This document shows positions 19,701 to 27,410 of a DNA stretch of 64,000 nt, piece after piece (positions within the stretch are counted from its first letter, which is position 1; each line of letters opens with the position of its first letter). The notes below the pieces were generated by a model. That model worked only from the letters and a program-made list of their open reading frames with translations. It made no database searches and was not told where the DNA came from. The DNA is from AWTP1-13 sp963820375. Lineage in GTDB: Bacteria; Pseudomonadota; Alphaproteobacteria; Rhizobiales; Hyphomicrobiaceae. A program made the position numbers and the translations under genes. The stretch spans positions 62,001-126,000 of the forward strand of contig CAWFZX010000017.1 of the NCBI GenBank assembly GCA_963820375.1. Reading direction: 5' to 3'.

Positions 19701-20463
19701 GGTGCAAGTCAACGGGGCCGAGCTCGCCATCGGCGCCCCGCTGCGCGTCGAACATGGCTTCGTGCAACTGCGTGGCGATGGCGATCTCCTGTTTACGGCC
19801 GACGAGCACTTCCACGGCACCGTCAATTTCGAATACACCGTCTCCAACGAAGATGATCAGCTCGTCACGGGCTCGGTGGCCGTCAATGTCACCCCGGTCG
19901 AAGACGACCCGATGCCGGTTGACCTCGCCTTCGATCAGGCGCACGACACCGCAAGCCTCAGCGAGGCGAGTGCAGCTTATCCCGATCGGCATGACGATGA
20001 CGCGCCCGCAGGCGACGGTGGCAGTGCAGACGGCGCCGCCACGACGCCAGCGATTGCGGCAATGGACGGTGCCACCGATACGCTCGCCTTCGCGCCACAC
20101 TATGTGAATGACGGCTCCCGCGGCAGCCTCGAACGGCAATGGCTGCAACTGGCTGCGGACGAGACATCCGACGGCCGCGAGGGCGACCACGACGGCTCCA
20201 GGCCCGACAACGATACGTTCGTCTTCAACACGGCCTTCGGCAACGATGCTGCCGCCGAAAGCCGCGCCCTGCAGCAAGTCATCGATCTGTCCAAGTCCGG
20301 CTATCCGACGTTTCAGGCCCTGCAAGACGCCGGGGCCCTGGTTCAGGTCGGCGGGGACGTCGAAATCACACTGAATGCCCCTGACCCGGCACATCCTGAG
20401 AAAATCTTGCTGCGCTCGGTCGACTTGTCGACGCTTACCGCCAATGACTTCAAGTTCGGTTGA
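16753..20463 (+). CDS. large secreted repeat protein, predicted type I secretion substrate (adhesin-like)
   Basis: An acidic protein of 1236 residues starting at GTG after a GGGAG ribosome binding site. It has no N-terminal signal peptide. Roughly a dozen degenerate repeats are built on a hydrophobic-Trp strand, a loop and a second strand, for example NLVWVASDATDAPGVGRIMM, FAMAWVEDADADGYGSIML and ILLTWENDSNDVRGQRFDLE; these look like propeller-type blades of secreted RTX-like proteins. A cadherin-like domain follows (VAEDATDGVIIDVLED to VAVNVTPVEDD). The last 85 residues (DTFVFNTAFGND, VIDLSKSGYPTFQALQDAG, STLTANDFKF) match the serralysin/RTX C-terminal secretion signal. Canonical GGxGxD nonapeptides are absent or degenerate. 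Exporter genes lie directly downstream. Confidence 0.85.
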   Translation: MSTGTEKGIGESQPTLAESAGAPAGALGIPAFVWLSAQGVEVRFANGHAEPGGNGVDTTTRVLVGPGGGKSGLQVASAGEAIGVAWQEVTASGHGVIKLRGVAQDAGLLGAEITVGGGASELSHHSLSISGYALASTAAEGPVGAAAGINLVWVASDATDAPGVGRIMMQRFSVLHGESGTPTQLIPIAAANGAFQKISHHSDVEAGLRGAANDNLVWVGDEDGSGAMGRLPTVASLDTGDMLVAWIGSEGHVHGKLYGTASAAGASAGDYVAVNTALADLTPHYGRDGDGQAYDARRVKATDLGAGNFALVWMVAAGADAMLNGSVFSLQVDASLADAATADWVEAPITPVALPAGFTGEFNLSMVDGQGSDLVLSYEAADSAGNVTITAVAQKISTADAVLEAKHTPSDAGPPDKADAGMAVNKVAFDENSTSGFVAPEPRDSFAVNTNSLPPAEPASAAAPAAAQAGEASGLIVTANGDGLAVAWTLAGMTADAVVLKVKIPSDTSDTSETEDGADTAADGWVIDVTDSADANVAPAVVRIGHGGVVVAWVDAPSGELRTQTYSAHGQAQTANGITVSSGHKVSDIVLTSNPAAPPPAASPAVGSPTAEPPAVASPTAEPPPIAPSEAEEEAASAPDGDQFAMAWVEDADADGYGSIMLQRYLVQPNAGDDGADQAPVELGRDGHVGDNDEPEPFSVDTLAGPEPVVGRAPQLTGLSDGQLAICWVENHGSQETVKGAILERDSGRAILNIDLSEQLDEPAAVAKGTHPMLSSTANGDLLVAWLEPDGNGGFDVKAALYEAAGEDAWLMPDQVVELQHFASEPKDFSVGLTGDSEPAILLTWENDSNDVRGQRFDLEGNALGNRFALRDGQAEIASDTTSLPDGRIVVVYAEQDEDGDVDIESHVVVTTGGDSLSDTSDGDASDHIFGDRGTLDTHAGLGDYGSFSQASPLDKDITVAEDATDGVIIDVLEDQADGGLRVVQVNGAELAIGAPLRVEHGFVQLRGDGDLLFTADEHFHGTVNFEYTVSNEDDQLVTGSVAVNVTPVEDDPMPVDLAFDQAHDTASLSEASAAYPDRHDDDAPAGDGGSADGAATTPAIAAMDGATDTLAFAPHYVNDGSRGSLERQWLQLAADETSDGREGDHDGSRPDNDTFVFNTAFGNDAAAESRALQQVIDLSKSGYPTFQALQDAGALVQVGGDVEITLNAPDPAHPEKILLRSVDLSTLTANDFKFG
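18541..18630 (+). repeat. six tandem 15-base units encoding a Pro-rich pentapeptide linker
   Basis: Six consecutive 15-base units encode APPPA, ASPAV, GSPTA, EPPAV, ASPTA and EPPPI; units three to five form a near-exact 30-base period. The repeat lies inside the secreted protein gene and makes a flexible Pro/Ala linker before an acidic stretch (SEAEEEAASAPDG). Copy number is likely to vary between strains. Confidence 0.8.
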
Positions 20464-20611
20464 AGGGGGATGCCATGAGATAGCGACAGCGCTGTTAACG
20501 AAATGCGCGAGAATTCGGTGCGATTGAACAAGACTATTCTACAAACCGTGCGTAGGGCTGAAGCGGTCAGCATTGTACTGGCTGCCGCCGTTAGTTGGGG
20601 ACAGTAGTCGC

Positions 20612-22345
20612 GTGGCAAAGCGAAAAACGAGCGAGGTTAGACGCGCGGCCGGCGTCCTTGCTCCGATCATTCCAACGCTGGCCCTGATCTCGTGTGTGGT
20701 GAACGTGCTCGCCCTAACGGGCTCGTTCTACATGCTGCAGATTTACGATCGCGTGCTATCGAGCCGCAGTATCCCTACCCTGGTCGCGTTGTCGGTGCTG
20801 GCAATCGGGCTGTATCTGTTTCAGGGTGGGCTCGAGGTCGTGCGCAGCCAGGTGCTTGTGCGCATCGCCAGTCGGCTCGATCGCCAGCTGACGACGATGA
20901 CGCACGATGCGGTCATACGCTTGCGCTCCTTCGTCGGCTCGCAGGCCAGTCCCATGCAGCCGCTGCGCGACGTCGATGCCATCCGCAACTTTCTTTCCGG
21001 ACAGGCGCCGGTGGCAATTCTCGATATGCCGTGGATGCCGCTCTACCTGGCCTTCGTGTTTCTGCTGCATCCCATTCTCGGTTGGGCCACTTTGGCTGGC
21101 GCCCTGTTCCTGATCTCGCTCACGTTTCTCACGGAACGGTTGATGCGCGCACCAACGGAGGCGTCTTCGATCGCCTCCCGGCAACGCTGGACGCTGGCGG
21201 AAGCCTCCGAGCAAAATGCCGAAGTCCTGAACGCGATGGGCTTTGCGCATCGCTTCATGCGGCGCTTTCAAACCGCGAGCCAGGACTACCTCTCCGCCAA
21301 CGAGCGCTTGAGCGACATCGTCGGCAGCCTGACGGTGGTGTCGCGCGTGTTTCGTCTCATGCTGCAATCGGCCTTGCTCGGCCTGGGCGCCTACCTGACG
21401 ATCGCCGGTGAGATGACCGCTGGTGCGATCATCGCTTGCTCGATTGCGGCCTCGCGCGCGCTGGCGCCGATCGAGGTGGCCATTGCCAACTGGCGAGGCT
21501 TCGTGGCCGCGCGTCAGAGCAGTCAACGGCTCGATGCGGTTTTTGCCAGCTTGCCTCAGCGCAGCAAACCGCTGCTGCTGCAGCCGCCTAGCAATGGCCT
21601 CAGCATCGAGGGTTTGGCGGTCGCCGTGCCAGGCACACAGACAATTACGCTCAGCAACATCACTTTCGCGGTCAAGGCCGGTTCGGTCGTGGCCGTAATC
21701 GGGCCGAGCGCGGCAGGCAAGTCGACGCTGGCTCGCGCCATCACCGGTGTGTGGCCCCTGGCGCGGGGCGCGGTGCGCCTCGACGGGGCTGCCTACTCGA
21801 GCTGGTCGCCCGAGGAGCTTGGCAAGCACGTCGGTTATTTGCCGCAAGACGTGCAACTGTTTGACGGCACCATCACGGAGAACATCTGCCGTTTCGAGGA
21901 GAATCCCGACAGCCTGAAAGTGATCACGGCCTCGCAGATGGCGTGCGTACACGAGATGGTCCTGCGGCTACCCAACGGTTATGAAACCCGTATCGGCAGC
22001 GCCGGCTCGGTGCTTTCGGCCGGCCAGCGCCAGCGGATCGCGCTCGCCAGGGCGCTCTACGGAAACCCGTTCTTGGTCGTGCTGGATGAGCCCAATTCCA
22101 ATCTGGATTCGGACGGCGAAGCCGCGCTGATCAAGGCCATTGAAGGCGTGAAGGCGCGGGGCGGCATCGTCATTGTCATCGCCCACCGGCCAAGCGTGCT
22201 GGGAGCAGCCGATACCGTGGCGGTCATCGGCGGTGGCCAGCTGACGGCAATCGGTCCGAAGGACGAGATCCTCCGCAAGGTCCTGCGCTATCCGGTCTCC
22301 GCACCCGCTGCACTGGCCGTCGCCGCCGACGGCAAGAAGGCATAA
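20612..22345 (+). CDS. type I secretion ABC exporter, PrtD/HlyB-like
   Basis: The 578-residue protein fuses an ABC exporter membrane domain (residues 1 to about 300, starting PIIPTLALISCVVNVLALTG) to a nucleotide-binding domain. Walker A GPSAAGKS is at about 364-371, the signature LSAGQRQRIALARAL near 468 and Walker B FLVVLDEPNSNLD near 487. It lacks an N-terminal C39 peptidase domain, as expected for exporters of RTX-type proteins. A GTG at 20612 with GGGGA upstream is preferred over the TTG at 20573. It follows the secreted protein by about 150 bases and precedes the membrane fusion gene by 14 bases, so the three probably form one export system. Confidence 0.93.
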   Translation: MAKRKTSEVRRAAGVLAPIIPTLALISCVVNVLALTGSFYMLQIYDRVLSSRSIPTLVALSVLAIGLYLFQGGLEVVRSQVLVRIASRLDRQLTTMTHDAVIRLRSFVGSQASPMQPLRDVDAIRNFLSGQAPVAILDMPWMPLYLAFVFLLHPILGWATLAGALFLISLTFLTERLMRAPTEASSIASRQRWTLAEASEQNAEVLNAMGFAHRFMRRFQTASQDYLSANERLSDIVGSLTVVSRVFRLMLQSALLGLGAYLTIAGEMTAGAIIACSIAASRALAPIEVAIANWRGFVAARQSSQRLDAVFASLPQRSKPLLLQPPSNGLSIEGLAVAVPGTQTITLSNITFAVKAGSVVAVIGPSAAGKSTLARAITGVWPLARGAVRLDGAAYSSWSPEELGKHVGYLPQDVQLFDGTITENICRFEENPDSLKVITASQMACVHEMVLRLPNGYETRIGSAGSVLSAGQRQRIALARALYGNPFLVVLDEPNSNLDSDGEAALIKAIEGVKARGGIVIVIAHRPSVLGAADTVAVIGGGQLTAIGPKDEILRKVLRYPVSAPAALAVAADGKKA

Positions 22346-22359
22346 GGGAAAAATTGTCA

Positions 22360-23682
22360 ATGGCACTACAGACCCCGCCCGCCCTTGCAACGCTGCGCGC
22401 GCGCAGCGGGCTTGAGCCCGCCATGGCTCGGCGTCTCCTGGTTGGCCTTTTGCTGGTCGTTGTCATGGTCGCCAGTGTCGGCGGCTGGGCCGCCACGACG
22501 CCGATTGGCGGCGCCGTCATCGCTTCGGGCTTCGTCGTCGTCGAGAGCAATATCAAGAAGGTCCAGCATCCTACCGGCGGCATCGTCGCCCTAATCGCCG
22601 TCAAGAATGGAAACTTGGTCACCGCGGGTGACGTTCTGGTCAGTCTGGACGATACGCAAGCTCGCGCCAACCTGGGGATCGTCGCCTCGCAGCTGGTGCA
22701 GTTGAGCGGACGCAAGGCGCGGCTGGAGGCAGAACGCGATCAAACCGATCACGTCAGGTTCCCTGCCGGCTTTGTGATAAGCGGGGAAGATGCCGTCGCC
22801 ATCATGGAGGGTGAAAGGCGTCTCTTCGAGGTACGGCAATCGGTGAAGAACGGCCAAATCGCCCAGTTCACAGAGCGCATCGGCCAACTCCGTCAAGAGA
22901 TCAAGGGCATTACGGCGCAGCGCGACGCCAAGGCGGAAGAAGTCGAACTCATGCGTGACGAGCTCGAGCGCCTCGAGGGCATGCGCAAGAAGGACTTGGT
23001 TCCGACGACGCGCACCTTGCAAGCGCAGCGGGACCTGACGCGCCTGCGCGGCGAATGGGGGGCTCATGTCGCGCAGATTGCGCGGTCGCAGGGTCAGATC
23101 AGCGAGACCGAGTTGCAGATCATCGCCGTGACACAAAACATGCAGACCGAAGCCAGCAAGGAATTGCGCGAAATCGAGGCGCGGATCGCCGAGCTGCTGG
23201 AGCGCAAAGTCGCCGCCGAGGATCAGCTCAAGCGCATCTACCTGCGCGCGCCTCAGACGGGATATGTGCATGATTTGACGGTGCACACCATCGGGGGGGT
23301 GATCGGACCCGGCGAGAGCGTCATGACGATCGTACCCACACACGAAACCCTGAGTGTGGAAGCTCGCATTGGTACCGCCGACATCGATCAGGTGGCTGTC
23401 GGGCAGGAGGCCGTTTTGCGCTTCCCGGCGCTGAACCAGCGCACGACCCCCGAGATCAAAGGCACCGTCTCCAGGATCGGCGCCGACCTGACCAAGGATC
23501 CGCAAGCAAACGCCGTGTATTTCACGGTGCGCATCAGCGTAGCCGACAACGACAGGGACGCCTTCAAGCTCGTTCCTGGCATGCCCGTCGAGGCCTTCAT
23601 TTCGACGCATGAGAGGACCGCTCTGTCCTATCTGATGAAGCCGATCAGCGATCAGGTGACGAAGGCCTTCAGAGAGCGGTGA
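22360..23682 (+). CDS. type I secretion membrane fusion protein, HlyD/PrtE-like
   Basis: Periplasmic adaptor of the type I secretion system, 440 residues. A single inner-membrane anchor (RRLLVGLLLVVVMVASVGGW, about 26-46) is followed by a split biotinyl-lipoyl domain (VQHPTGGIVALIAVKNGNLV, later RAPQTGYVHDL). A long helical hairpin rich in Glu, Arg and Gln (about 125-290) and a C-terminal beta-barrel region follow. The ATG at 22360 has AAGGGA upstream; an earlier TTG in frame is less likely. It should bridge the ABC exporter to a TolC-like outer membrane channel. No TolC gene is in this window, so the channel must be shared or encoded elsewhere. Confidence 0.93.
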   Translation: MALQTPPALATLRARSGLEPAMARRLLVGLLLVVVMVASVGGWAATTPIGGAVIASGFVVVESNIKKVQHPTGGIVALIAVKNGNLVTAGDVLVSLDDTQARANLGIVASQLVQLSGRKARLEAERDQTDHVRFPAGFVISGEDAVAIMEGERRLFEVRQSVKNGQIAQFTERIGQLRQEIKGITAQRDAKAEEVELMRDELERLEGMRKKDLVPTTRTLQAQRDLTRLRGEWGAHVAQIARSQGQISETELQIIAVTQNMQTEASKELREIEARIAELLERKVAAEDQLKRIYLRAPQTGYVHDLTVHTIGGVIGPGESVMTIVPTHETLSVEARIGTADIDQVAVGQEAVLRFPALNQRTTPEIKGTVSRIGADLTKDPQANAVYFTVRISVADNDRDAFKLVPGMPVEAFISTHERTALSYLMKPISDQVTKAFRER

Positions 23683-23836
23683 TCCTGGCGCCGCCGAGGC
23701 GGGGGCCGCTGCGGCGAGGCCACACGCGCAGGCCGATCGCCGGGGCCGGTCGGCCTGGAGGTTACGCCGAATCGACAACCTTGCTACAGAACGGCAAGAT
23801 GTCCGCTGGAACCGCCGTTTAGGGGGAGAACTGGCA

Positions 23837-24181
23837 ATGCGCAAGCTGGGTCCGGCCATCGCCGGGGTGCTTGCATGGCTGTTAATTGCCCTGCCGGCCG
23901 AGGCTGGCTCACGCTACGGAGCCAGGACCGAGCAGCTGCCCGAGGGCGTTGGTTGCTACTGGTACCGGGGACAGCTTTATTGCAATCGCTATTGCTATTG
24001 GGAAATCGACGGCTATCGCTATTGCCAGCGAAGATTGGGCGAGGCGATCTCGCAGGCGCCGCCGGTGTTGCTGTTCGATTTCGAACCGCGCCGTTATGAC
24101 CGCATTCGCCGCGGACCTGTCGTTCTCGACGATGCCGAGCCACGACCGCCCCGGCGCAACTGGCAAAAGCCGGAGAAGTAG
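23837..24181 (+). CDS. small secreted Tyr/Cys-rich protein
   Basis: A 114-residue protein with a clear signal peptide (AIAGVLAWLLIALPAEAGS). The mature part opens with an aromatic, Cys-containing stretch (GCYWYRGQLYCNRYCYWEID, then GYRYCQRRLG) that holds four Cys in about 30 residues, and ends in a basic Pro-rich tail. AGGGGGA lies about 10 bases before the ATG. I recognise no family. The regular spacing suggests a small disulfide-bonded periplasmic fold. It stands 150 bases after the secretion genes and could be an independent unit. Confidence 0.75.
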   Translation: MRKLGPAIAGVLAWLLIALPAEAGSRYGARTEQLPEGVGCYWYRGQLYCNRYCYWEIDGYRYCQRRLGEAISQAPPVLLFDFEPRRYDRIRRGPVVLDDAEPRPPRRNWQKPEK

Positions 24182-24270
24182 GCGCTTAGCCTCGTCTGTC
24201 CCGCTGGCTGGCGTCGCCGGCGTTGGGCGCACGTCGCTGCCGGCCGTTCGGCAATCGAGCGCGGCGGCGT

Positions 24271-24305
24271 AAAAAGCCGGCTTCCGGGAGGTCCCAGAAG
24301 CCGGC
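24271..24305 (-). terminator. intrinsic terminator, minus strand
   Basis: Nine-base perfect stem GCCGGCTTC/GAAGCCGGC with an inner GGG/CCC pairing, followed on the minus strand by TTTTT (24275-24271). No annotated minus-strand gene lies immediately upstream, which is why a small RNA is proposed. It could also stop antisense transcription toward the gene ending at 24181. Confidence 0.7.
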
Positions 24306-24369
24306 CCCCCATGGGCAACCACGGCGTCTGCGTGTTGGGGTACGAAAGGGAACGCCGCACGCTGCCAGC
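24271..24369 (-). ncRNA. candidate small RNA A (minus strand)
   Basis: On the minus strand an AT-rich GATAAT (24381-24376) resembles a -10 box. It is followed by about 100 nt ending in a strong intrinsic terminator, with no protein gene upstream that the terminator could serve. The terminator stem encloses the sequence ACCUCCC, which could pair with ribosome binding sites. The interval shares colinear blocks (GCTGGCAGC, CGGCG, GACGCC, GGCYGGCTYC) with candidate B near 30.0 kb. This is a prediction from layout; the 5' end is a guess. Confidence 0.4.
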
Positions 24370-24384
24370 CTAAAGATTATCAGA

Positions 24385-24828
24385 CAAAAGACGAGTTTGC
24401 GCCAGCAGCGCGGAGATGTACGCGTGCGTGACGTTCAACCGCCGCGCGTGAACCTGCCATTGCAAATCAATGGCAAGGGTGCTGCAGACCGCGGAGCGGC
24501 CAAAGGTGGCAAGCCGCAGCTGGGCGCGGTGACGGGCAATTTTTGCTGGCCGCCACACGCCATTGCGCGCGCCTCGGCCGACACTGCGGCAAATTGGCGG
24601 CACGCCAAGCGGCAGCGCGCGGATGCCAGGAAAGCAGCGGCCACAGCGGAAAGATAGTGCATTTGCCAATAACGAACAGAGGGTGCCTTGCCCTGGGTCC
24701 GATGCCGCATAGGACCTAAGGGGGGATGCGCACACGGCCCTTAGGATGCTGACGGCGGCGCAATTTGGAATAGAATTGGCCCTCTAATCGTTAGCAGGAT
24801 GCATCATGCAGACCGGGCAGGGGCCTCG
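24385..24828. other. intergenic, no supported gene
   Basis: About 440 bases with only low-quality frames. A hairpin with an eight-base stem (CCTAAGGG / CCCTTAGG) lies at 24715-24745. An AT-richer patch just after it (near 24760-24785) may carry the promoter of the small gene at 24829. Confidence 0.4.
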
Positions 24829-25071
24829 ATGAGCGACGACGACAAGACCGATAGGCCGATCGATGAGTTCCTTCTCGCTCTGGCCGAGGCCTCGTTGGTC
24901 AATTTCACGCCCGAGGCGATCATGCTGCTTGAGGATATCGTCGCCGAGGATCGCCCGCGCCACCTGGAATTCGCCATTGCCGTCTACCCCTCTCCCCGCA
25001 CGGCCAAAGTGCACCTGGCGCCAGTCGGCACGCCGGCCGCGCAGCTCAATGCGCGCTTGCAGGACGCTTAA
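24829..25071 (+). CDS. small acidic hypothetical protein
   Basis: An 80-residue frame begins MSDDDKTDRPIDEFLLALAE and continues with a helical, acidic segment (FTPEAIMLLEDIVAEDRPRH) and a short strand-like end (EFAIAVYPSPRTAKVHLAP). AGGGGC precedes the ATG. No membrane segment or signal peptide is present. Codon use and amino acid composition look genuine, unlike the surrounding chance frames. I do not recognise the family. It is cytoplasmic by prediction. Confidence 0.6.
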   Translation: MSDDDKTDRPIDEFLLALAEASLVNFTPEAIMLLEDIVAEDRPRHLEFAIAVYPSPRTAKVHLAPVGTPAAQLNARLQDA

Positions 25072-25277
25072 CGGCCGCCTGCTGATCGCTTAGGCAATTC
25101 GGCCGACCCCGTCGGCTGTGCAATTTTCCAATGGCTGCGATCGCGGCCACGCCGCCGATGAAACGCCACTGCCATTCATTGGCACGATTACGCCCCGCAG
25201 TTGCTGGTGCCTGCCGAACGGGAGCGCTACCCAAGAGGTTGCAGCCAACATCTACGGCTCGGCTTGAAGGCCCTCTG

Positions 25278-25538
25278 ATGAAGCGCCAATTCGACACCGA
25301 GACGACGATCATCGTCCTAGCAGTGGGCGTCGCCTATCTTGGCTATCTGCGGATCATCGACTGGATGCCGGAACTGGGCGTGCTGGGAAATCTGCTCACC
25401 GGCGACGTCTCGGTCTGTGCTGGCTTCGAGATCAAATACCATTCCATCCTGGTGCTGTGTACGCTGGCGCTGTGCTGGGCGGTCGGGCTCAAGATCAGGC
25501 GCGCAGACCAGCAGCGATCCGCGCGGCACGGCCTGTAA
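25278..25538 (+). CDS. small two-helix membrane protein
   Basis: An 86-residue frame from ATG 25278, with GAAGG about eight bases upstream, has two probable transmembrane helices (TTIIVLAVGVAYLGYLRIID and ILVLCTLALCWAVGLKIR) and a basic C-terminus. The longer frame from 25131 adds an unlikely basic leader. No family is recognised. It precedes the tricarboxylate transporter genes by about 200 bases with no obvious coupling. Confidence 0.6.
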   Translation: MKRQFDTETTIIVLAVGVAYLGYLRIIDWMPELGVLGNLLTGDVSVCAGFEIKYHSILVLCTLALCWAVGLKIRRADQQRSARHGL

Positions 25539-25733
25539 CGGCCGGCTCCGGGCGCCCGCTGGCTCGCCGATCAAGCTTGCCGCCGTGCCTCCTACATTGC
25601 GTGGGAGAGAGCGTTGCGGCCGCCCGACCCATCGATCCCGACAATGGCTTGACGCGAGCGGGTCCTACTCCGACAGTCTCGGTCGGAGCATCCATGACCC
25701 AAACATTTGCGGGAACGCAGGGGAGGACTACCG

Positions 25734-26741
25734 ATGAGACGCATCTTGTTGTCGCTGCTCGGCTGCACGTTGGGCTTGTTTGCAAGCTCGGCGCTCGCCC
25801 AGAACTACGCCTGGAAGCCGGACCGGCCGATCACCATCATCGTGCCATGGGCAGCAGGCGGCTCGACCGATCAGATGGCGCGTATCGTCGCCTCGGAACT
25901 CGAGAGCGAGCTTGGGCAAAAGTTCGTCGTGGTCAATCAACCCGGTGCCTCCGGTTCGATCGGCACCAAAAATGCCACGGAGGCGCCGAAGGACGGCTAT
26001 ACCTGGGCCGCGGGCGCCGCGACCGACGTCGGAACCTATCGTGTGCTGGGCCTGCTCGATAGCGGCCTCAAGGATTGGCACATGTTTTTTGCCGTCGCCA
26101 ACTTGACGGCAATTGCCGCCCATCCCAATGCCCCGTTCAAGGATTTTGGCCAACTCCTCGATACCCTCAAGAAGAACGGCGCGAACGTCCCGGTGGCAAC
26201 GGCAGGCCTATCATCAGCCGGTCATAACTTTATGGAATCGGTAAAGGCGGCCGGCAAGATCGACTACAAGCACGTCACCTACGATGGCGGCAATCCTGCA
26301 GTGCTTTCGACGGTGGCAGGCGAGACCCAGGCGGTCTCTCAGCTGCTCGTGGAAATGAGTGAATTCATCAAGGGCAAACGCCTCGTCCCGCTTGCGGTCC
26401 TTTCCGAGAAGCCGGTGCTGCTGGAAGGCTATGGCGAGATTCCGCCAACGACGAATTGGCTGCCAAGCATGCCGGCGCCGATGAACTACTTCGGCATCTG
26501 GGCCGCCAAGGGCACGCCGGACAACGTGCTGCAGACCATGGCGGCGGTGTGGGACAAAAAGATCAAGAATTCCGAGCCGCTCAAAAAGTATGCCGCAGCC
26601 CGCAGCGCCCTGTTCACTCCAATCCACGGCGAGGAAGCGGAAAAAGAATCTTTCAAAATGGTGCGCTACTCGGCATGGCTCTACTTCGACGGCGGCAAAG
26701 CCAAGGTGTCCCCTGACACGCTTGGCATCCCGCGCCTTTGA
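25734..26741 (+). CDS. tctC: tripartite tricarboxylate transporter receptor (TctC/Bug family)
   Basis: Periplasmic binding protein of 335 residues. The signal peptide (LSLLGCTLGLFASSALAQ) is followed by the family's opening PDRPITIIVPWAAGGSTDQM and GQKFVVVNQPGASGSIG. The proteins bind carboxylates such as citrate, or many other small acids, and hand them to TctA/TctB. GGGAGG precedes the ATG. It is the first gene of a tctC-tctB-tctA set, with about 120 bases to tctB. The ligand cannot be deduced; Bug proteins are highly diversified. Confidence 0.93.
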   Translation: MRRILLSLLGCTLGLFASSALAQNYAWKPDRPITIIVPWAAGGSTDQMARIVASELESELGQKFVVVNQPGASGSIGTKNATEAPKDGYTWAAGAATDVGTYRVLGLLDSGLKDWHMFFAVANLTAIAAHPNAPFKDFGQLLDTLKKNGANVPVATAGLSSAGHNFMESVKAAGKIDYKHVTYDGGNPAVLSTVAGETQAVSQLLVEMSEFIKGKRLVPLAVLSEKPVLLEGYGEIPPTTNWLPSMPAPMNYFGIWAAKGTPDNVLQTMAAVWDKKIKNSEPLKKYAAARSALFTPIHGEEAEKESFKMVRYSAWLYFDGGKAKVSPDTLGIPRL

Positions 26742-26858
26742 GCCGGATGTCTCGCCGGCGCGCGCCAACGCCAGCGGCAAACCGGCCACACCGGTGCTGC
26801 ATTGGCGGGCGCTGGCGCGCGCACAATTGCATGGAGCTGCGTAGGGAGCGCCTTGGCG

Positions 26859-27395
26859 ATGGCGGACGACGTCTCAAACCTTCTGCCACATGAGCGGCCG
26901 GCGCCACCGCGCACTGACCTTTGCATCGCCCTCTTCTGTTTCGTGTTTGGGACCGCGGCCGCGGTCCTTGCCTACCGCATGCCGAGCTACACCAATCAGG
27001 GCGGCGAGATCTACACCGCACCTGGGCTGGTCCCTGGCCTCTACGGCATCGTCTTAGTCCTGCTCGGCGCCTGGCTCGGCGCGCGCGCCATCAGGCACGG
27101 CGCTTTGCGCGTGAGCGACGCAGCGCCGCGGAGGCCTCGCGACAAGATTGAAGTGCGCCTCGCCCTTGCGGCCGGCCTTTGCCTGCTGTTTGTCGTCGGT
27201 CTGCTTGGCCATATGCCATTCTGGCTCGCCGCCGCGATCTTTGTGGCTGCTTTCACCATCACCTTCGAATGGCAGGCAGCGCAGGCGTGGCCTACGCGGC
27301 TGCGGCGGGTCGTTGCAGCCGTTCTGCTTGGGTTGGCCACCGGCATCTGCGTCACGCTCGTGTTCGAAAAGCTGTTTTATGTGCGACTGCCCTGA
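26859..27395 (+). CDS. tctB: tripartite tricarboxylate transporter small membrane subunit TctB
   Basis: A 178-residue integral membrane protein with four hydrophobic helices (IALFCFVFGTAAAVLAYRM, LVPGLYGIVLVLLGAWLGAR, LALAAGLCLLFVVGLLGHMP and VVAAVLLGLATGICVTLVFE). This is the expected topology and size of TctB. AGGGAG lies about 11 bases before the ATG. tctA follows after 15 bases, so the two are probably co-translated. It stabilises TctA and is required for TctC-dependent, ion-coupled uptake. Confidence 0.9.
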   Translation: MADDVSNLLPHERPAPPRTDLCIALFCFVFGTAAAVLAYRMPSYTNQGGEIYTAPGLVPGLYGIVLVLLGAWLGARAIRHGALRVSDAAPRRPRDKIEVRLALAAGLCLLFVVGLLGHMPFWLAAAIFVAAFTITFEWQAAQAWPTRLRRVVAAVLLGLATGICVTLVFEKLFYVRLP

Positions 27396-27410
27396 AAGGT
27401 CGGCTCTGTG

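Noticed and set aside
20756..21952. 398-codon minus-strand frame opposite the type I exporter
   Set aside because: Antisense shadow of the ABC exporter gene, with no start signal and no domain.
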